A DNA stretch of 64,000 nt. Source: Virgibacillus necropolis (GTDB taxonomy: Bacteria > Bacillota > Bacilli > Bacillales > Amphibacillaceae). Below, one piece after another: positions 10,111 through 18,590 of the stretch; the first letter of the stretch is position 1, and each line of letters starts with the position of its first letter. The DNA is taken from positions 2,108,001 through 2,172,000 of the forward strand of contig NZ_CP022437.1 in the NCBI RefSeq assembly GCF_002224365.1. Direction: 5' to 3'. The notes beneath the pieces are model-generated. The model ran no database searches, had not been told where the DNA came from, and saw only the letters and a list, made by a program, of their open reading frames with translations. A program made the translations under genes and the position numbers.

Positions 10111-10935
10111 ATGAAAAAAATTCGAGTATTAATCGCAAAACCGGGTTTAGATGGTCATGATCGGGGAGCATTAGTAATTGCACAAGCATTACGGGATCAT
10201 GGAATGGAAGTTATTTATACTGGTCTACGCCAAACCCCTGTACAAATTGCGCAAGCAGCAGTACAGGAGGATGTAGATGTTATAGGGCTTTCCTCCTTAT
10301 CCGGTGCACACCGATCATTGTTTCCTAAGGTGATCGATGAATTGAAAAAACGGAATGCTAGTGATATACCTGTAGTTGGAGGCGGCGTCATTCCAAGTGA
10401 GGACATTCCGTTTCTACTTGAAAAGGGGATCAATCAAATATTTACTAGTGGTTCTTCCACAGATGTGCTGGCAAATTACATTAAACAGTTAATTGATCCA
10501 AATTCATCAACAATCAATAAGCCTACTAAAATAGCGCATATTGGTATAGCTGTTAATTCTATTGATCAAGCTATTCCGTTTTATTCTAATACACTAGGAT
10601 TAGATCTTGAAGGTGTAGAAACAATTGAATCTGAACAAGTAAAGGTTGCTTTTTTAAAAATTGGGGAAACGCGTTTTGAACTGTTAGAAGCTCTATCGGC
10701 ATCTTCTGTTATCCAAACTTTTATTGATAAAAAAGGAGAAGGGATTCACCACATTGCATTAGAAGTGGATAATATCAATGCAAGATTGCAGCAATATAAA
10801 TCAGATGGTATAAAGTTGATTCATGAACAAGCTAAGACTGGTGCACATAATAGTGAAATAGCCTTCATTCATCCAAAAGCAGCAAATGGGGTATTGTTTG
10901 AACTGTGTCAGCCAGCAGAGGGAAGTGAAGAATAA
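10111..10935 (+). CDS. Fused cobalamin-binding subunit and methylmalonyl-CoA epimerase
   Basis: A 274-residue two-domain protein. Residues 1-130 are a B12-binding Rossmann domain with the base-off motif D14-G-H16-D-R-G19, the GLSSLSGAH loop (59-67) and VVGGGVIP (88-95). Residues 139-268 are a vicinal-oxygen-chelate epimerase with probable metal ligands H143, H214 and E264 (FELC). The first half completes the mutase encoded 15 bp upstream; the second converts (S)- to (R)-methylmalonyl-CoA, the true mutase substrate. B. subtilis YqjC is, as I recall, a stand-alone epimerase. GGGGAGAG precedes the ATG; the stop overlaps the next start (TAATG). Confidence 0.9.
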   Translation: MKKIRVLIAKPGLDGHDRGALVIAQALRDHGMEVIYTGLRQTPVQIAQAAVQEDVDVIGLSSLSGAHRSLFPKVIDELKKRNASDIPVVGGGVIPSEDIPFLLEKGINQIFTSGSSTDVLANYIKQLIDPNSSTINKPTKIAHIGIAVNSIDQAIPFYSNTLGLDLEGVETIESEQVKVAFLKIGETRFELLEALSASSVIQTFIDKKGEGIHHIALEVDNINARLQQYKSDGIKLIHEQAKTGAHNSEIAFIHPKAANGVLFELCQPAEGSEE

Positions 10936-12482
10936 TGGATATATTTGATAAAATTAATGAACTTTATGATAAAAGAAGACAAGTCGAACTCGGTGGTGGA
11001 GACGCGCGAATAGAGAAACAACATGCAAAAGGGAAAAAAACTGCTCGGGAACGCATTGATTATCTTTTAGATGATGGAACATTTGTTGAACTGAACCCGT
11101 TTATGGAACATCGAGAAACAGATTTTGGGATGGATACCTCTAGCGCAAAAGGTGAAGGTGTCGTTACAGGATACGGAAAAATAAGTGGAAAACCTGTTTA
11201 TTTGTTCGCACAAGATTTTACCGTGTATGGTGGCGCTCTTGGTGAAATGCATGGTAAAAAAATTGCCGCAGTGATGGATTTAGCCGCCAAAAATGGTGTG
11301 CCATTTATTGGCTTAAATGATTCAGGAGGCGCTAGAATTCAAGAAGGCGTATCGTCACTGGATGGATATGGTCAAGTTTTTTACCGTAATTCGATTTATT
11401 CAGGTGTCATACCACAGATTTCTGTAATTCTTGGTCCAAGTGCAGGAGGTGCTGTCTATTCACCAGCAATTACTGACTTTGTCATCATGGTGGAAAAAAC
11501 GTCTCAAATGTTTATAACTGGTCCGAAAGTAATAGAAACGGTGACAGGCGAGCAAATTTCTGCTGAAGGATTGGGCGGAGCTGATGTACATAACTCGAAA
11601 AGTGGGAATGCACATATTAAAGCATCTAGTGAAGAGGAAGCATTAGACGCAGTCCGCAATTTGCTTGCATACTTGCCTGCAAATAATCAAGAAAAACCAG
11701 CGATTAATCAGATTGACGATCAAGACAACGCGTGCCAGGATTTAACAGATATTGTTCCATTTGACTCAACCCGCCCTTATGATGTTAAACGAGTAATCGA
11801 ACAAGTTGTCGACAAGGATACCTTTTTTGAAATCCATAAAGATTTTGCAAAAAATATAGTAGTTGGATTCGCTCAGATAAATGGCCAAACAGTTGGACTC
11901 GTTTGCAATCAACCAAAGTATTTAGCTGGTGGTCTTGATATTGATTCCAGTGATAAAGCAGCTAGGTTTATCCGCTTTTGCGATTCATTTAATATCTCGT
12001 TGATTACATTTGAAGATGTTACTGGGTTTTTTCCTGGCGTCAAACAAGAACATGGTGGTATTATTCGTCATGGCGCGAAAATTTTATATGCCTATTCAGA
12101 AGCAACAGTACCTAAGATTACAGTTATAACACGTAAAGCTTTTGGTGGAGCATATGTGGCTTTAAATAGTAAATCGATAGGTGCCGATTTGGTTTATGCA
12201 TGGCCAAATGCGGAAATAGCAGTAATGGGTCCTGAAGGTGCAGCGAACATTATTTTTGCAAAAGAAATTGCAGAAAGTGAAAACCCTGAGGCGACAAGGC
12301 AAGATAAAATTGACACATACCGTGAGAAATTTGCTAATCCATATGTAGCTGCCGGGCTTGGTATGATTGATGACGTCATTGACCCACGAGAAACACGTGT
12401 CAAATTAATTCAAGCACTTGAAATGTTATACAACAAACAAGAAGATCGCCCAAAAAAGAAACACGGAAACATACCATTGTAA
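10935..12482 (+). CDS. yqjD: Acyl-CoA carboxylase carboxyltransferase (propionyl/methylmalonyl-CoA), YqjD-like
   Basis: A 515-residue biotin-dependent carboxyltransferase of the AccD/PccB/MmdA type, with two crotonase-like lobes. GARIQEGVSSLDGYG and GPSAGGAVYSPAITDF are in the N-terminal lobe. FEDVTGFFPGVKQEHGGIIRHGAK and KAFGGAYVAL are in the C-terminal lobe. It carboxylates propionyl-CoA or decarboxylates methylmalonyl-CoA; which direction depends on a biotin partner that is not in this window. Start and upstream stop overlap (TAATG), so translation is probably coupled to the epimerase fusion. The cluster suits propionyl-CoA disposal from Val/Ile. Confidence 0.92.
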   Translation: MDIFDKINELYDKRRQVELGGGDARIEKQHAKGKKTARERIDYLLDDGTFVELNPFMEHRETDFGMDTSSAKGEGVVTGYGKISGKPVYLFAQDFTVYGGALGEMHGKKIAAVMDLAAKNGVPFIGLNDSGGARIQEGVSSLDGYGQVFYRNSIYSGVIPQISVILGPSAGGAVYSPAITDFVIMVEKTSQMFITGPKVIETVTGEQISAEGLGGADVHNSKSGNAHIKASSEEEALDAVRNLLAYLPANNQEKPAINQIDDQDNACQDLTDIVPFDSTRPYDVKRVIEQVVDKDTFFEIHKDFAKNIVVGFAQINGQTVGLVCNQPKYLAGGLDIDSSDKAARFIRFCDSFNISLITFEDVTGFFPGVKQEHGGIIRHGAKILYAYSEATVPKITVITRKAFGGAYVALNSKSIGADLVYAWPNAEIAVMGPEGAANIIFAKEIAESENPEATRQDKIDTYREKFANPYVAAGLGMIDDVIDPRETRVKLIQALEMLYNKQEDRPKKKHGNIPL

Positions 12483-12486
12483 AAAG

Positions 12487-12650
12487 AAAAGCGAAGGCGA
12501 CTGCTTAGCGACGTACAAATAGATAGGACTGTGAAAGTACGGTGAACTTTTCGTACATTCATCAGGGCTACCTATTTGCTAGTCGCTAGGAGCTGCAGCT
12601 AGATCAAGAAAAGCGAAGGCGACTGTTCAGAAGCGGACAAAATAAACGGC
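12487..12650 (+). repeat. Intergenic repeat, intact copy (second copy near 39.1-39.4 kb)
   Basis: After AAAAGCGAAGGCGACT the block reads through GGACTGTGAAAGTACGGTGA and CGTAC.TTCATCAG to GCTAGTCGCTAGGAGCTGCAGCTAGA near 12602, and then a second copy of its start, AAAAGCGAAGGCGACTG, at about 12608-12625. The same text occurs in reverse orientation at 39062-39421, where a MITE interrupts it. GTGAAAGTACGG pairs imperfectly with the downstream CGTAC..TTCAT arm. It occupies the whole gap before the yqjE-like gene. Confidence 0.7.
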
Positions 12651-12666
12651 TTTACAGGAGGTACCA

Positions 12667-13791
12667 ATGATTACAGTAAATAAAGAACGACTAGTTGATG
12701 AATTTCTAGAATTAGTACAAATCGATTCCGAAACAAAGTATGAAGCTGAGATTGCAGAAGTATTAAAAAAGAAATTTACAGACCTTGGTTTAGAGGTTAC
12801 AGAAGATAATAGTAAAGAAGTGACTGGACATGGTGCTGGAAACTTAATTTGTAATTTAAAGGGTACCAAAGAAAATATAGATCCAATTTACTTTACCTCT
12901 CATATGGATACGGTTGTTCCAGGTAATGGGATAAAGCCATCTATTAAAGACGGTTATATTGTGTCAGATGGCTCTACTATTCTAGGTGCTGATGATAAAG
13001 CTGGCCTAGCAGCAATATTTGAAATGATTCGTACGTTAAAAGAAAACAATATCGATCATGGTGAAATCCAATTTATTATTACAGCTGGTGAAGAGTCTGG
13101 ACTAGTAGGGGCTAAGGCACTTGATGCTTCTCTATTGAAGGCAAAATATGGCTATGCGATTGATAGTAACGGAGAAGTTGGTGATATTATTGTCGCGGCA
13201 CCAACGCAAGCAAAACTTTTTACTACTATGAAAGGAAAAACTGCACATGCTGGTGTGGCTCCAGAGCAAGGAGTATCCGCTATTACGTTAGCAGCAAAAG
13301 CTATCTCTAAAATGCCACTTGGTCGTATTGATGATGAAACAACGGCAAATATTGGTCGATTCGAAGGTGGAAAACAAACGAATATTGTCTGTGATTATGT
13401 AGAGATCTTAGCCGAAGCAAGGTCACTAGTTCCAGCAAAAATGGAAGCGCAAGTTGAAAAAATGAAACAAGCCTTTGAATCTACTGCGAATGAGTATGGT
13501 GGTACTGCTGAGGTCGATGTGCAAATTATGTACCCTGGCTTTAAACAAAAAGCTGGTGATCAGGTGGTAGAAGTTGCTCGTAACGCTGCTAAGACTATTG
13601 GCCACGAAAGTAAATTATTAACAAGTGGTGGAGGAAGCGATGCGAACGTGATTGCAGGACATGGCATTCCAACCGTTAACTTAGCTGTAGGATATGAAGA
13701 TATTCACACCACAAACGAACGAATTGCTGTTGAAGACTTAGTTAGAATTTCCGAATACATTACCGCAATTGTTCAAGAAACCGCAAAATAA
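12667..13791 (+). CDS. yqjE: M20 metallopeptidase, peptidase T-like (YqjE)
   Basis: A 374-residue M20-family di-zinc peptidase. Visible metal and catalytic motifs: FTSHMDTVVPG (H and D), ILGADDKAGLAAI (bridging Asp), TAGEESGLVGAKAL (Glu-Glu) and the dimerisation domain with AHAGVAPEQG. It most resembles the PepT-like YqjE proteins that follow yqjD in B. subtilis; probable role is cytosolic di/tripeptide or N-acyl amino acid hydrolysis. CAGGAGG precedes the ATG. It is followed by a clear terminator. Confidence 0.9.
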   Translation: MITVNKERLVDEFLELVQIDSETKYEAEIAEVLKKKFTDLGLEVTEDNSKEVTGHGAGNLICNLKGTKENIDPIYFTSHMDTVVPGNGIKPSIKDGYIVSDGSTILGADDKAGLAAIFEMIRTLKENNIDHGEIQFIITAGEESGLVGAKALDASLLKAKYGYAIDSNGEVGDIIVAAPTQAKLFTTMKGKTAHAGVAPEQGVSAITLAAKAISKMPLGRIDDETTANIGRFEGGKQTNIVCDYVEILAEARSLVPAKMEAQVEKMKQAFESTANEYGGTAEVDVQIMYPGFKQKAGDQVVEVARNAAKTIGHESKLLTSGGGSDANVIAGHGIPTVNLAVGYEDIHTTNERIAVEDLVRISEYITAIVQETAK

Positions 13792-13792
13792 A

Positions 13793-13842
13793 AAAGATAA
13801 AACCCTTATAATTTTTTGTTATAAGGGTTTTTATCTTTTTGT
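13793..13842 (+). terminator. Strong bidirectional-looking terminator after yqjE-like gene
   Basis: AAAGATAAAACCCTTATAA and TTATAAGGGTTTTTATCTTT form a long AT-rich stem around a T-rich loop, with U-runs inside and after the stem. It separates the yqjE-like gene from the polymerase gene. Confidence 0.8.
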
Positions 13843-13891
13843 TTCATTCGATTCGGCGGTGAAAGCTCTGCAGATAAGTTTTATTTTATGA

Positions 13892-13918
13892 TATACTAAA
13901 CAGACAAACAACTGTTCG
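13892..13918 (+). promoter_or_regulatory. Candidate -10 element and LexA (DinR) box before polY1
   Basis: TATACT at 13892-13897 is a plausible -10. Just downstream, 13905-13918 reads CAAACAACTGTTCG, one mismatch from the Gram-positive LexA consensus CGAACNNNNGTTCG. The placement between -10 and start codon would let LexA block transcription. No other LexA-like site was noticed, although I did not scan systematically. Confidence 0.55.
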
Positions 13919-13933
13919 TGAAAAGGGTGTTGA

Positions 13934-15190
13934 ATGATGTCACAGTGGTATCCGAAAAATGGCCGTGTAATATTTCATATTGATATGAATTGTTTCTATG
14001 CCTCTGTAGAAATGGCCTATAATCCGAAGCTGAAGGGAAAGCCATTAGCAATAGCGGGAAATCCTGAAGAACGTAAAGGGATTATTGTGACAAGTAGTTA
14101 TGAAGCACGAGCTAAAGGGGTAAAAACAACCATGCCTTTATGGGAGGCACGAAAACTTTGTCCAAACCTTATTGTGATGCGCCCTAATTTTGATAGGTAC
14201 CGTATGGCTTCAAAAGAAATGTTTAAAATGCTTGCTGAAATAACCCCGCATGTACAACCAGTATCTATTGATGAGGGGTACATGGATATTTCAGAATGTC
14301 AGGAACTTGGAAGTCCAATCAAAATTGCTGAGAATCTTCAACAAGAAATTAATAATAAATTGGATTTACCTTGTAGTATAGGTATTGCCCCGAATAAATT
14401 TCTCGCTAAAATGGCATCGGACATGAAAAAGCCAATGGGAATTACGGTCTTACGAAAACGCGACTTACCGCATAAACTGTGGCCACTACCTGCAAGGGAA
14501 ATGCATGGGATTGGTGAAAAAACAGCGGCAAAGTTGAATAGTGTTAGCATTAAAACAATCGGTGATTTAGCAAATAAAGATGTTTATCAATTAAAGCAAG
14601 TACTTGGAATAAATGGAGAGCGATTAAAGAACCTGGCCAATGGTATAGATTCAAGACCAGTTGACCCAGACGCCGTGTATGAGTTTAAGAGTATCGGTAG
14701 TTCACAAACGTTGCCGAATGATACGACTAGTGAGCTTGATATTCGAAAATTGATGCAATCCCTTGCGGATAATGTTGAACGCCGATTGAAACGTAAGAAC
14801 GCTGCTGGACTGAGCGTACAATTGATGATTCGATATCACGATTTAAAGACCATCACTCGGAGTAAAAAACTGAAGGTATATATTGAAAAAAAAGAAGATA
14901 TCTTATACGTAGCTAATGACTTATTGCAAAAACATTGGAATTTAGAGCCAATTAGGTTACTGGGAATTACTGTTCAAGATGCCGAGGAAAAACAACATAT
15001 CGCACACCAATTGGATATATTTACGTATGAAAAAGAGGCAAAGAAAGAAAAGTTATACACTGTGATTGATGAATTGTCTACAAAGTATGGTGAAAATACG
15101 TTTAAAAAACTAAATAAAAACAAAGACAACGATCAAGAACAGCCACGAACTAGTTTTCAAAAGGACTTTTTAGATGATTATAAAAAGTAG
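13934..15190 (+). CDS. dinB: Y-family DNA polymerase IV (PolY1/YqjH type)
   Basis: A 418-residue translesion polymerase. Palm-domain residues are visible in FHIDMNCFYASVE (first Asp, about residues 14-26) and in VSIDEGYMDIS (catalytic Asp-Glu). SYEARAKGVKTTMP, the IGIAPNKFLAKMASDMKKP thumb region, and the little-finger domain follow. HQLDIF near residue 359 looks like a beta-clamp binding motif. Synteny after yqjE identifies it as the YqjH (PolY1) orthologue. Two ATGs (13934, 13937) are possible. The candidate LexA box upstream would place it under SOS control, which I do not recall for B. subtilis yqjH. Confidence 0.94.
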   Translation: MMSQWYPKNGRVIFHIDMNCFYASVEMAYNPKLKGKPLAIAGNPEERKGIIVTSSYEARAKGVKTTMPLWEARKLCPNLIVMRPNFDRYRMASKEMFKMLAEITPHVQPVSIDEGYMDISECQELGSPIKIAENLQQEINNKLDLPCSIGIAPNKFLAKMASDMKKPMGITVLRKRDLPHKLWPLPAREMHGIGEKTAAKLNSVSIKTIGDLANKDVYQLKQVLGINGERLKNLANGIDSRPVDPDAVYEFKSIGSSQTLPNDTTSELDIRKLMQSLADNVERRLKRKNAAGLSVQLMIRYHDLKTITRSKKLKVYIEKKEDILYVANDLLQKHWNLEPIRLLGITVQDAEEKQHIAHQLDIFTYEKEAKKEKLYTVIDELSTKYGENTFKKLNKNKDNDQEQPRTSFQKDFLDDYKK

Positions 15191-15222
15191 AGAGATAGAA
15201 GTTGCATTTATCGCTCTACTTG
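15184..15222 (+). terminator. Terminator-like hairpin after polY1
   Basis: AAGTAGAG.AGATA pairs with TATCGCTCTACTT around an 11-nt loop and is followed by GTCTATAATT. The U-tract is weak. It begins inside the stop codon of the polymerase gene. Confidence 0.5.
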
Positions 15223-15336
15223 TCTATAATTAACTATAATATTCTGAACATACTATCCAGTTGGTTTTAAGTTCATGCTTACTAATTAGGAGTTTGATAG
15301 AATACAAGAAAATAACCAATCTAGAGAGGTTTTTAT

Positions 15337-15906
15337 ATGAAAAACGAACTAACGAAACAAAGTATTTTACTATTTGAAAAAAAAGGTTTCAATCAAACGT
15401 CTATCCAAGATATTGTGAATGCATTGGATGTGACAAAGGGTACATTCTATTATTATTTTGCTAGTAAAGAACAACTATTGATGGATATACATCATGATTA
15501 CATAACGAATTTATTGAAGCGGCAATACGGTATTTTGGATGACGAACATCTTACACAAAAAGAAAAGCTTATGAAAATCATTCACTTGTTAATAACGGAT
15601 ATTGCTGATCAAGGACCTAGTGCGCGTGTTTTCTTTCGAGAGATACGATATTTGTCTGACGAAAATATAGAAACTATTAAACAAAAAAGAAATCAATTTC
15701 GGCTAAACATTCAAAAGGTTATAGAAGAAGGGAGTAAGCTAGGAGAATTTCATAATGAATTACGAGCTGATATGCTATCGTTTGGAATATTAGGTGTTAC
15801 AAATTGGAGTTATAATTGGTATAAAACTAATGGTGAGGTATCTCCAGACGAATTAACAAAGATCTATGCCGATATGATTTTAACTGGCATTGCGAAAAGA
15901 AGGTAG
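15337..15906 (+). CDS. TetR/AcrR-family transcriptional regulator
   Basis: A 189-residue regulator. The N-terminal helix-turn-helix is at about residues 6-50 (LFEKKGFNQTSIQDIVNALD, then TKGTFYYYFASKEQLL). The C-terminal ligand domain resembles the fatty-acid-responsive TetR proteins of Bacilli (FFREIRYLSDENIETIKQKR). AGAGAGG precedes the ATG. The next gene on the same strand, 189 bp downstream, encodes a peptide-binding lipoprotein; a direct regulatory link is only a guess. No operator was recognised. Confidence 0.85.
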   Translation: MKNELTKQSILLFEKKGFNQTSIQDIVNALDVTKGTFYYYFASKEQLLMDIHHDYITNLLKRQYGILDDEHLTQKEKLMKIIHLLITDIADQGPSARVFFREIRYLSDENIETIKQKRNQFRLNIQKVIEEGSKLGEFHNELRADMLSFGILGVTNWSYNWYKTNGEVSPDELTKIYADMILTGIAKRR

Positions 15907-16095
15907 GAGGTAGAAAAAAGCGAAGTTGATATGACTCTTTTTGTGATAACACCTTCATTAAGAGGTTCGTCTTAAAATTGGCGGGGCTGACCAAGGCGCT
16001 TGCACTTTTGTTGTTGATAAATTCTCCAGTTGTATTCTTCTACTAATCCCGTTTATAATGAAAAAGTTGATCTAAAAAAATGGGAGGGGTAACTG

Positions 16096-17760
16096 TTGAA
16101 ATACATAAAGAAATACATGGTGGTTCTACTAATTCTGTCACTATTTCTAGCAGCGTGTAGTAGTAATGAAACTAGTGAATCATCTGACTCTGGGGATTCT
16201 CAAAGTAACAAAAAAGAAGTCTACTTAAGTGCTCCAGGAGTAATTCCTAGTCTTAGTCCTACAATAGCTGATAATGATTTCAGTTTTGAAATCATTAATC
16301 AGGTGTTTGAAGGTTTATACCGTCTTAATAAAGAAGGGGAACCAGAATTAGCCCTAGCAGCAGAAGAACCGAAAGTTAGCGAAAACAATAAAGTATATAC
16401 CTTTGAAATACGAAAAGATGCAAAATGGTCGAATGGGACACCTGTTACTGCACATGATTTTGAATATGCTTGGAAAAAAGCGGTAGACCCAGAAACTGGT
16501 GCAGCTTACGGACCACAGTTTGAAGAAATCGTTGCTAACGCTTCGGAGATTTTAAAAGGTGAGAAGCCTGCCGATTCATTAGGCGTGGAAGCATTAAATG
16601 ACCGTAAATTAAAAGTAACGTTGGAAAATCCGGTTCCATTTTTCAAAGAACTATTAACGACAGCTATTTTCTTTCCTCAACCACAAGCGTTTATTGAAAA
16701 ACAGAATGGTAAGTATGCATCAGATAGTAAACATACCCTCTTTAATGGACCGTTTGTGTTAGCGAATTGGGAAGGAACAGATCAATCATGGACTTACAAG
16801 AAGAATGAAAAATATTGGGATAAAGAAGCAGTAAATGTAGACGCAATTCATGTGAACGTTGTTAAAGATACTGGAACTGCTTTAAGCCTTTATGAGGAAG
16901 GTAAGTTAGACCGTGTTAGCCTGACTGGTGAATATGTGGACAAATATAGAAGTAATCCAGAGTACCACACTTTTTTAACGGGGGCAACTTCCTATATAAA
17001 AATGAATCAAGGGAAAGACGGGGAAAAGACCAATTTAGCAAACTTAAATATTCGTAAAGCAATGAACTTTGCTATTGATAAAGATAAAATTGTTAATTCG
17101 ATCCTTAATAATGGATCGGTCATAGCCAATGGAAATGTACCAAAAGGATTAGCAGAAAACCCAAAAACGGGTGAGGATTTCCGTGCTGAAAATGGTGACC
17201 TAACAAGCTATGATCCAGAGAAGGCAAATGAACATTGGGAGAAAGGATTAAATGAACTTGGTAAGGAAAAACTTGAAATTAAATTAATTAGCTCTGATTC
17301 TGGTACATCTAAGCAATTAGCGGAAAACATAAAGTATCAATTGGAAAATAATCTTCCCGGTCTAACGCTTACGATTCGGAACTTAACCCCGAAGGCAAGC
17401 ATAGCAGCGAATGTCGGGCAAGAATATGAGATGATAATGACTGGATGGAATGGGGATTACCATGACCCGCTTACGTATTTAAACTTATTTATAACAGATA
17501 GCCCAGGAAATCATACAGGTTATTCAAATGAGGAATATGATCGATTGGTTCTAGGTGCAAAAGGAAGTATGGCAAACGAACCGCTAAAACGCTGGAACGC
17601 TATGCTAAAGGCAGAAAGAATGTTAATTGAGGACAGCGCTGTGCTAATACCACTTTATCAAAACGGTTCAGCATTCTTACAAAAAGATTACTTGAAGAAC
17701 TTTGTGACATACAAGGTTGGTGCAGACAACTATAAATGGATTGATGTTCAGAATAAATAA
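16096..17760 (+). CDS. Oligopeptide ABC transporter substrate-binding lipoprotein (OppA-like)
   Basis: A 554-residue SBP_bac_5 protein. A short basic N-terminus and hydrophobic stretch end in the lipobox LAAC with C21 as the lipidated cysteine. It is followed by a Ser-rich tether. Family motifs: GVIPSLSPTIADND, FEIINQVFEGLY, YTFEIRKDAKWSNGTPVTAHDF and the FAIDKDKIV region. It captures peptides outside the membrane. Start is TTG at 16096 with GGGAGGGG 6 bp upstream. No permease or ATPase gene is adjacent, so it must work with an Opp transporter encoded elsewhere. It ends at a strong terminator. Confidence 0.92.
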   Translation: MKYIKKYMVVLLILSLFLAACSSNETSESSDSGDSQSNKKEVYLSAPGVIPSLSPTIADNDFSFEIINQVFEGLYRLNKEGEPELALAAEEPKVSENNKVYTFEIRKDAKWSNGTPVTAHDFEYAWKKAVDPETGAAYGPQFEEIVANASEILKGEKPADSLGVEALNDRKLKVTLENPVPFFKELLTTAIFFPQPQAFIEKQNGKYASDSKHTLFNGPFVLANWEGTDQSWTYKKNEKYWDKEAVNVDAIHVNVVKDTGTALSLYEEGKLDRVSLTGEYVDKYRSNPEYHTFLTGATSYIKMNQGKDGEKTNLANLNIRKAMNFAIDKDKIVNSILNNGSVIANGNVPKGLAENPKTGEDFRAENGDLTSYDPEKANEHWEKGLNELGKEKLEIKLISSDSGTSKQLAENIKYQLENNLPGLTLTIRNLTPKASIAANVGQEYEMIMTGWNGDYHDPLTYLNLFITDSPGNHTGYSNEEYDRLVLGAKGSMANEPLKRWNAMLKAERMLIEDSAVLIPLYQNGSAFLQKDYLKNFVTYKVGADNYKWIDVQNK

Positions 17761-17812
17761 TAAAAGGGCTCACACTAAATGATAAAATAGTGTGAGCCCC
17801 TTTTATTTAGGC
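17761..17812 (+). terminator. Strong terminator after oppA-like gene
   Basis: AAAAGGGCTCACACTA pairs with TAGTGTGAGCCCCTTTTATTT around a short AT loop. It starts right at the stop codon and marks the end of backbone segment I and the start of the accessory island. Confidence 0.88.
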
Positions 17813-17829
17813 TCTTTTCGTAAGGATTG

Positions 17830-17925
17830 TTACTATTGTGGTTTTGAAATAAAGTCGTTCTGTTTGTAAAAAAGTTGCACCGTTCTACCCCTTTAGATAT
17901 TTTTGTCTAAAGGGGGGCTTCGTTG
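17830..17925 (+). repeat. Dispersed repeat family E, copy 1, with hairpin
   Basis: The text GTGGTTTTGAAATAAAGT ... GTTTGTAAAAAAGTTGCACCGTT recurs at about 20300-20415 and, partly, at 32648-32692. In this copy a perfect 10-bp stem (CCCCTTTAGA with TCTAAAGGGG, 17888-17915, 8-nt loop) follows. The rest of the 276-bp gap (17926-18087) holds a short sequence, TTGTGAACAAATATACGTAAA at about 17999, that recurs near 20510 and 21531. Confidence 0.6.
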
Positions 17926-18087
17926 TAAAAGGATTTACTTAATGAAGTAAGTCAGTGTAAACTGAATTTATAGAAATAATTGAAATAATATATGGAAGTT
18001 GTGAACAAATATACGTAAACTAACTAGCAGGTTAGCACAATAAGAAGATATAATTTAATGTGAGAACATACAATAGGTGGGATTGAA

Positions 18088-18426
18088 ATGGTACATCAAA
18101 TGGGTTTATATGGCGAATATTTTAAAGCTATTAAAGATGGGAAAAAGACAGTAGAGGTTCGCTTGAACGATGAAAAAAGAAGGGAAATCAAAGTTGGTGA
18201 TACCATAGAATTTATTAAGGTTCCTGAACAAGATGACTCTTTGTTAGTTAAAGTAACTGAATTGAGGAGATATGATACTTTTAAAGATATGTATCAGGAT
18301 ATTCCGTTTAAAGAGTTAGATGGAGAAGGTTGGACAATGGAAGAAATGATAAAAGGGACATATGAAATTTACACCCCAGAACAAGAAAATGAATGGGGAA
18401 CATTAGCTATAACGATTAAATATTAA
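18088..18426 (+). CDS. ASCH-domain protein
   Basis: A 112-residue protein that is essentially one ASCH (PUA-like) domain. MGLYGEYFKAIKDGKKTVEVRLND carries the conserved K-x-E-x-R segment, followed by KVGDTIEFIKVPE and a C-terminal WGTLAITIKY strand. ASCH domains bind RNA or modified nucleosides; the specific substrate is unknown. TAGGTGGGAT precedes the ATG. It is the first single-gene unit of the accessory island; a possibly decayed island repeat (GTGCGTTAGTTGAATA) begins about 24 bp after its stop. Confidence 0.85.
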   Translation: MVHQMGLYGEYFKAIKDGKKTVEVRLNDEKRREIKVGDTIEFIKVPEQDDSLLVKVTELRRYDTFKDMYQDIPFKELDGEGWTMEEMIKGTYEIYTPEQENEWGTLAITIKY

Positions 18427-18519
18427 AGTCGAAGTTATTTCATTAAAATGGTGCGTTAGTTGAATATTCGCTTTCCGAAATAATCAATCTTTTTTATAAA
18501 AAACAAACTTAAATCTGCT

Positions 18520-18545
18520 GAATAAGAACCCATTTTGATCAATTC
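18520..18545 (+). repeat. Repeat family C, left part, interrupted by the IS3-family insertion
   Basis: AATAAGAACCCATTTTGATCAAT matches 35005-35030 (AAGAATCCATTTATTTTGATCAAT). The right half of the same repeat (TTCTTTTTCAAATTGGATTCTT and on to AAAGCTACA) continues at 20220-20300 after the insertion. The complementary AAGAATCC/GGATTCTT arms make it a terminator-like hairpin when joined. Confidence 0.7.
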
Positions 18546-18590
18546 TGAACAGATCCCAGTCAAGTAGACAGTGGAAATAATAAAAATACT

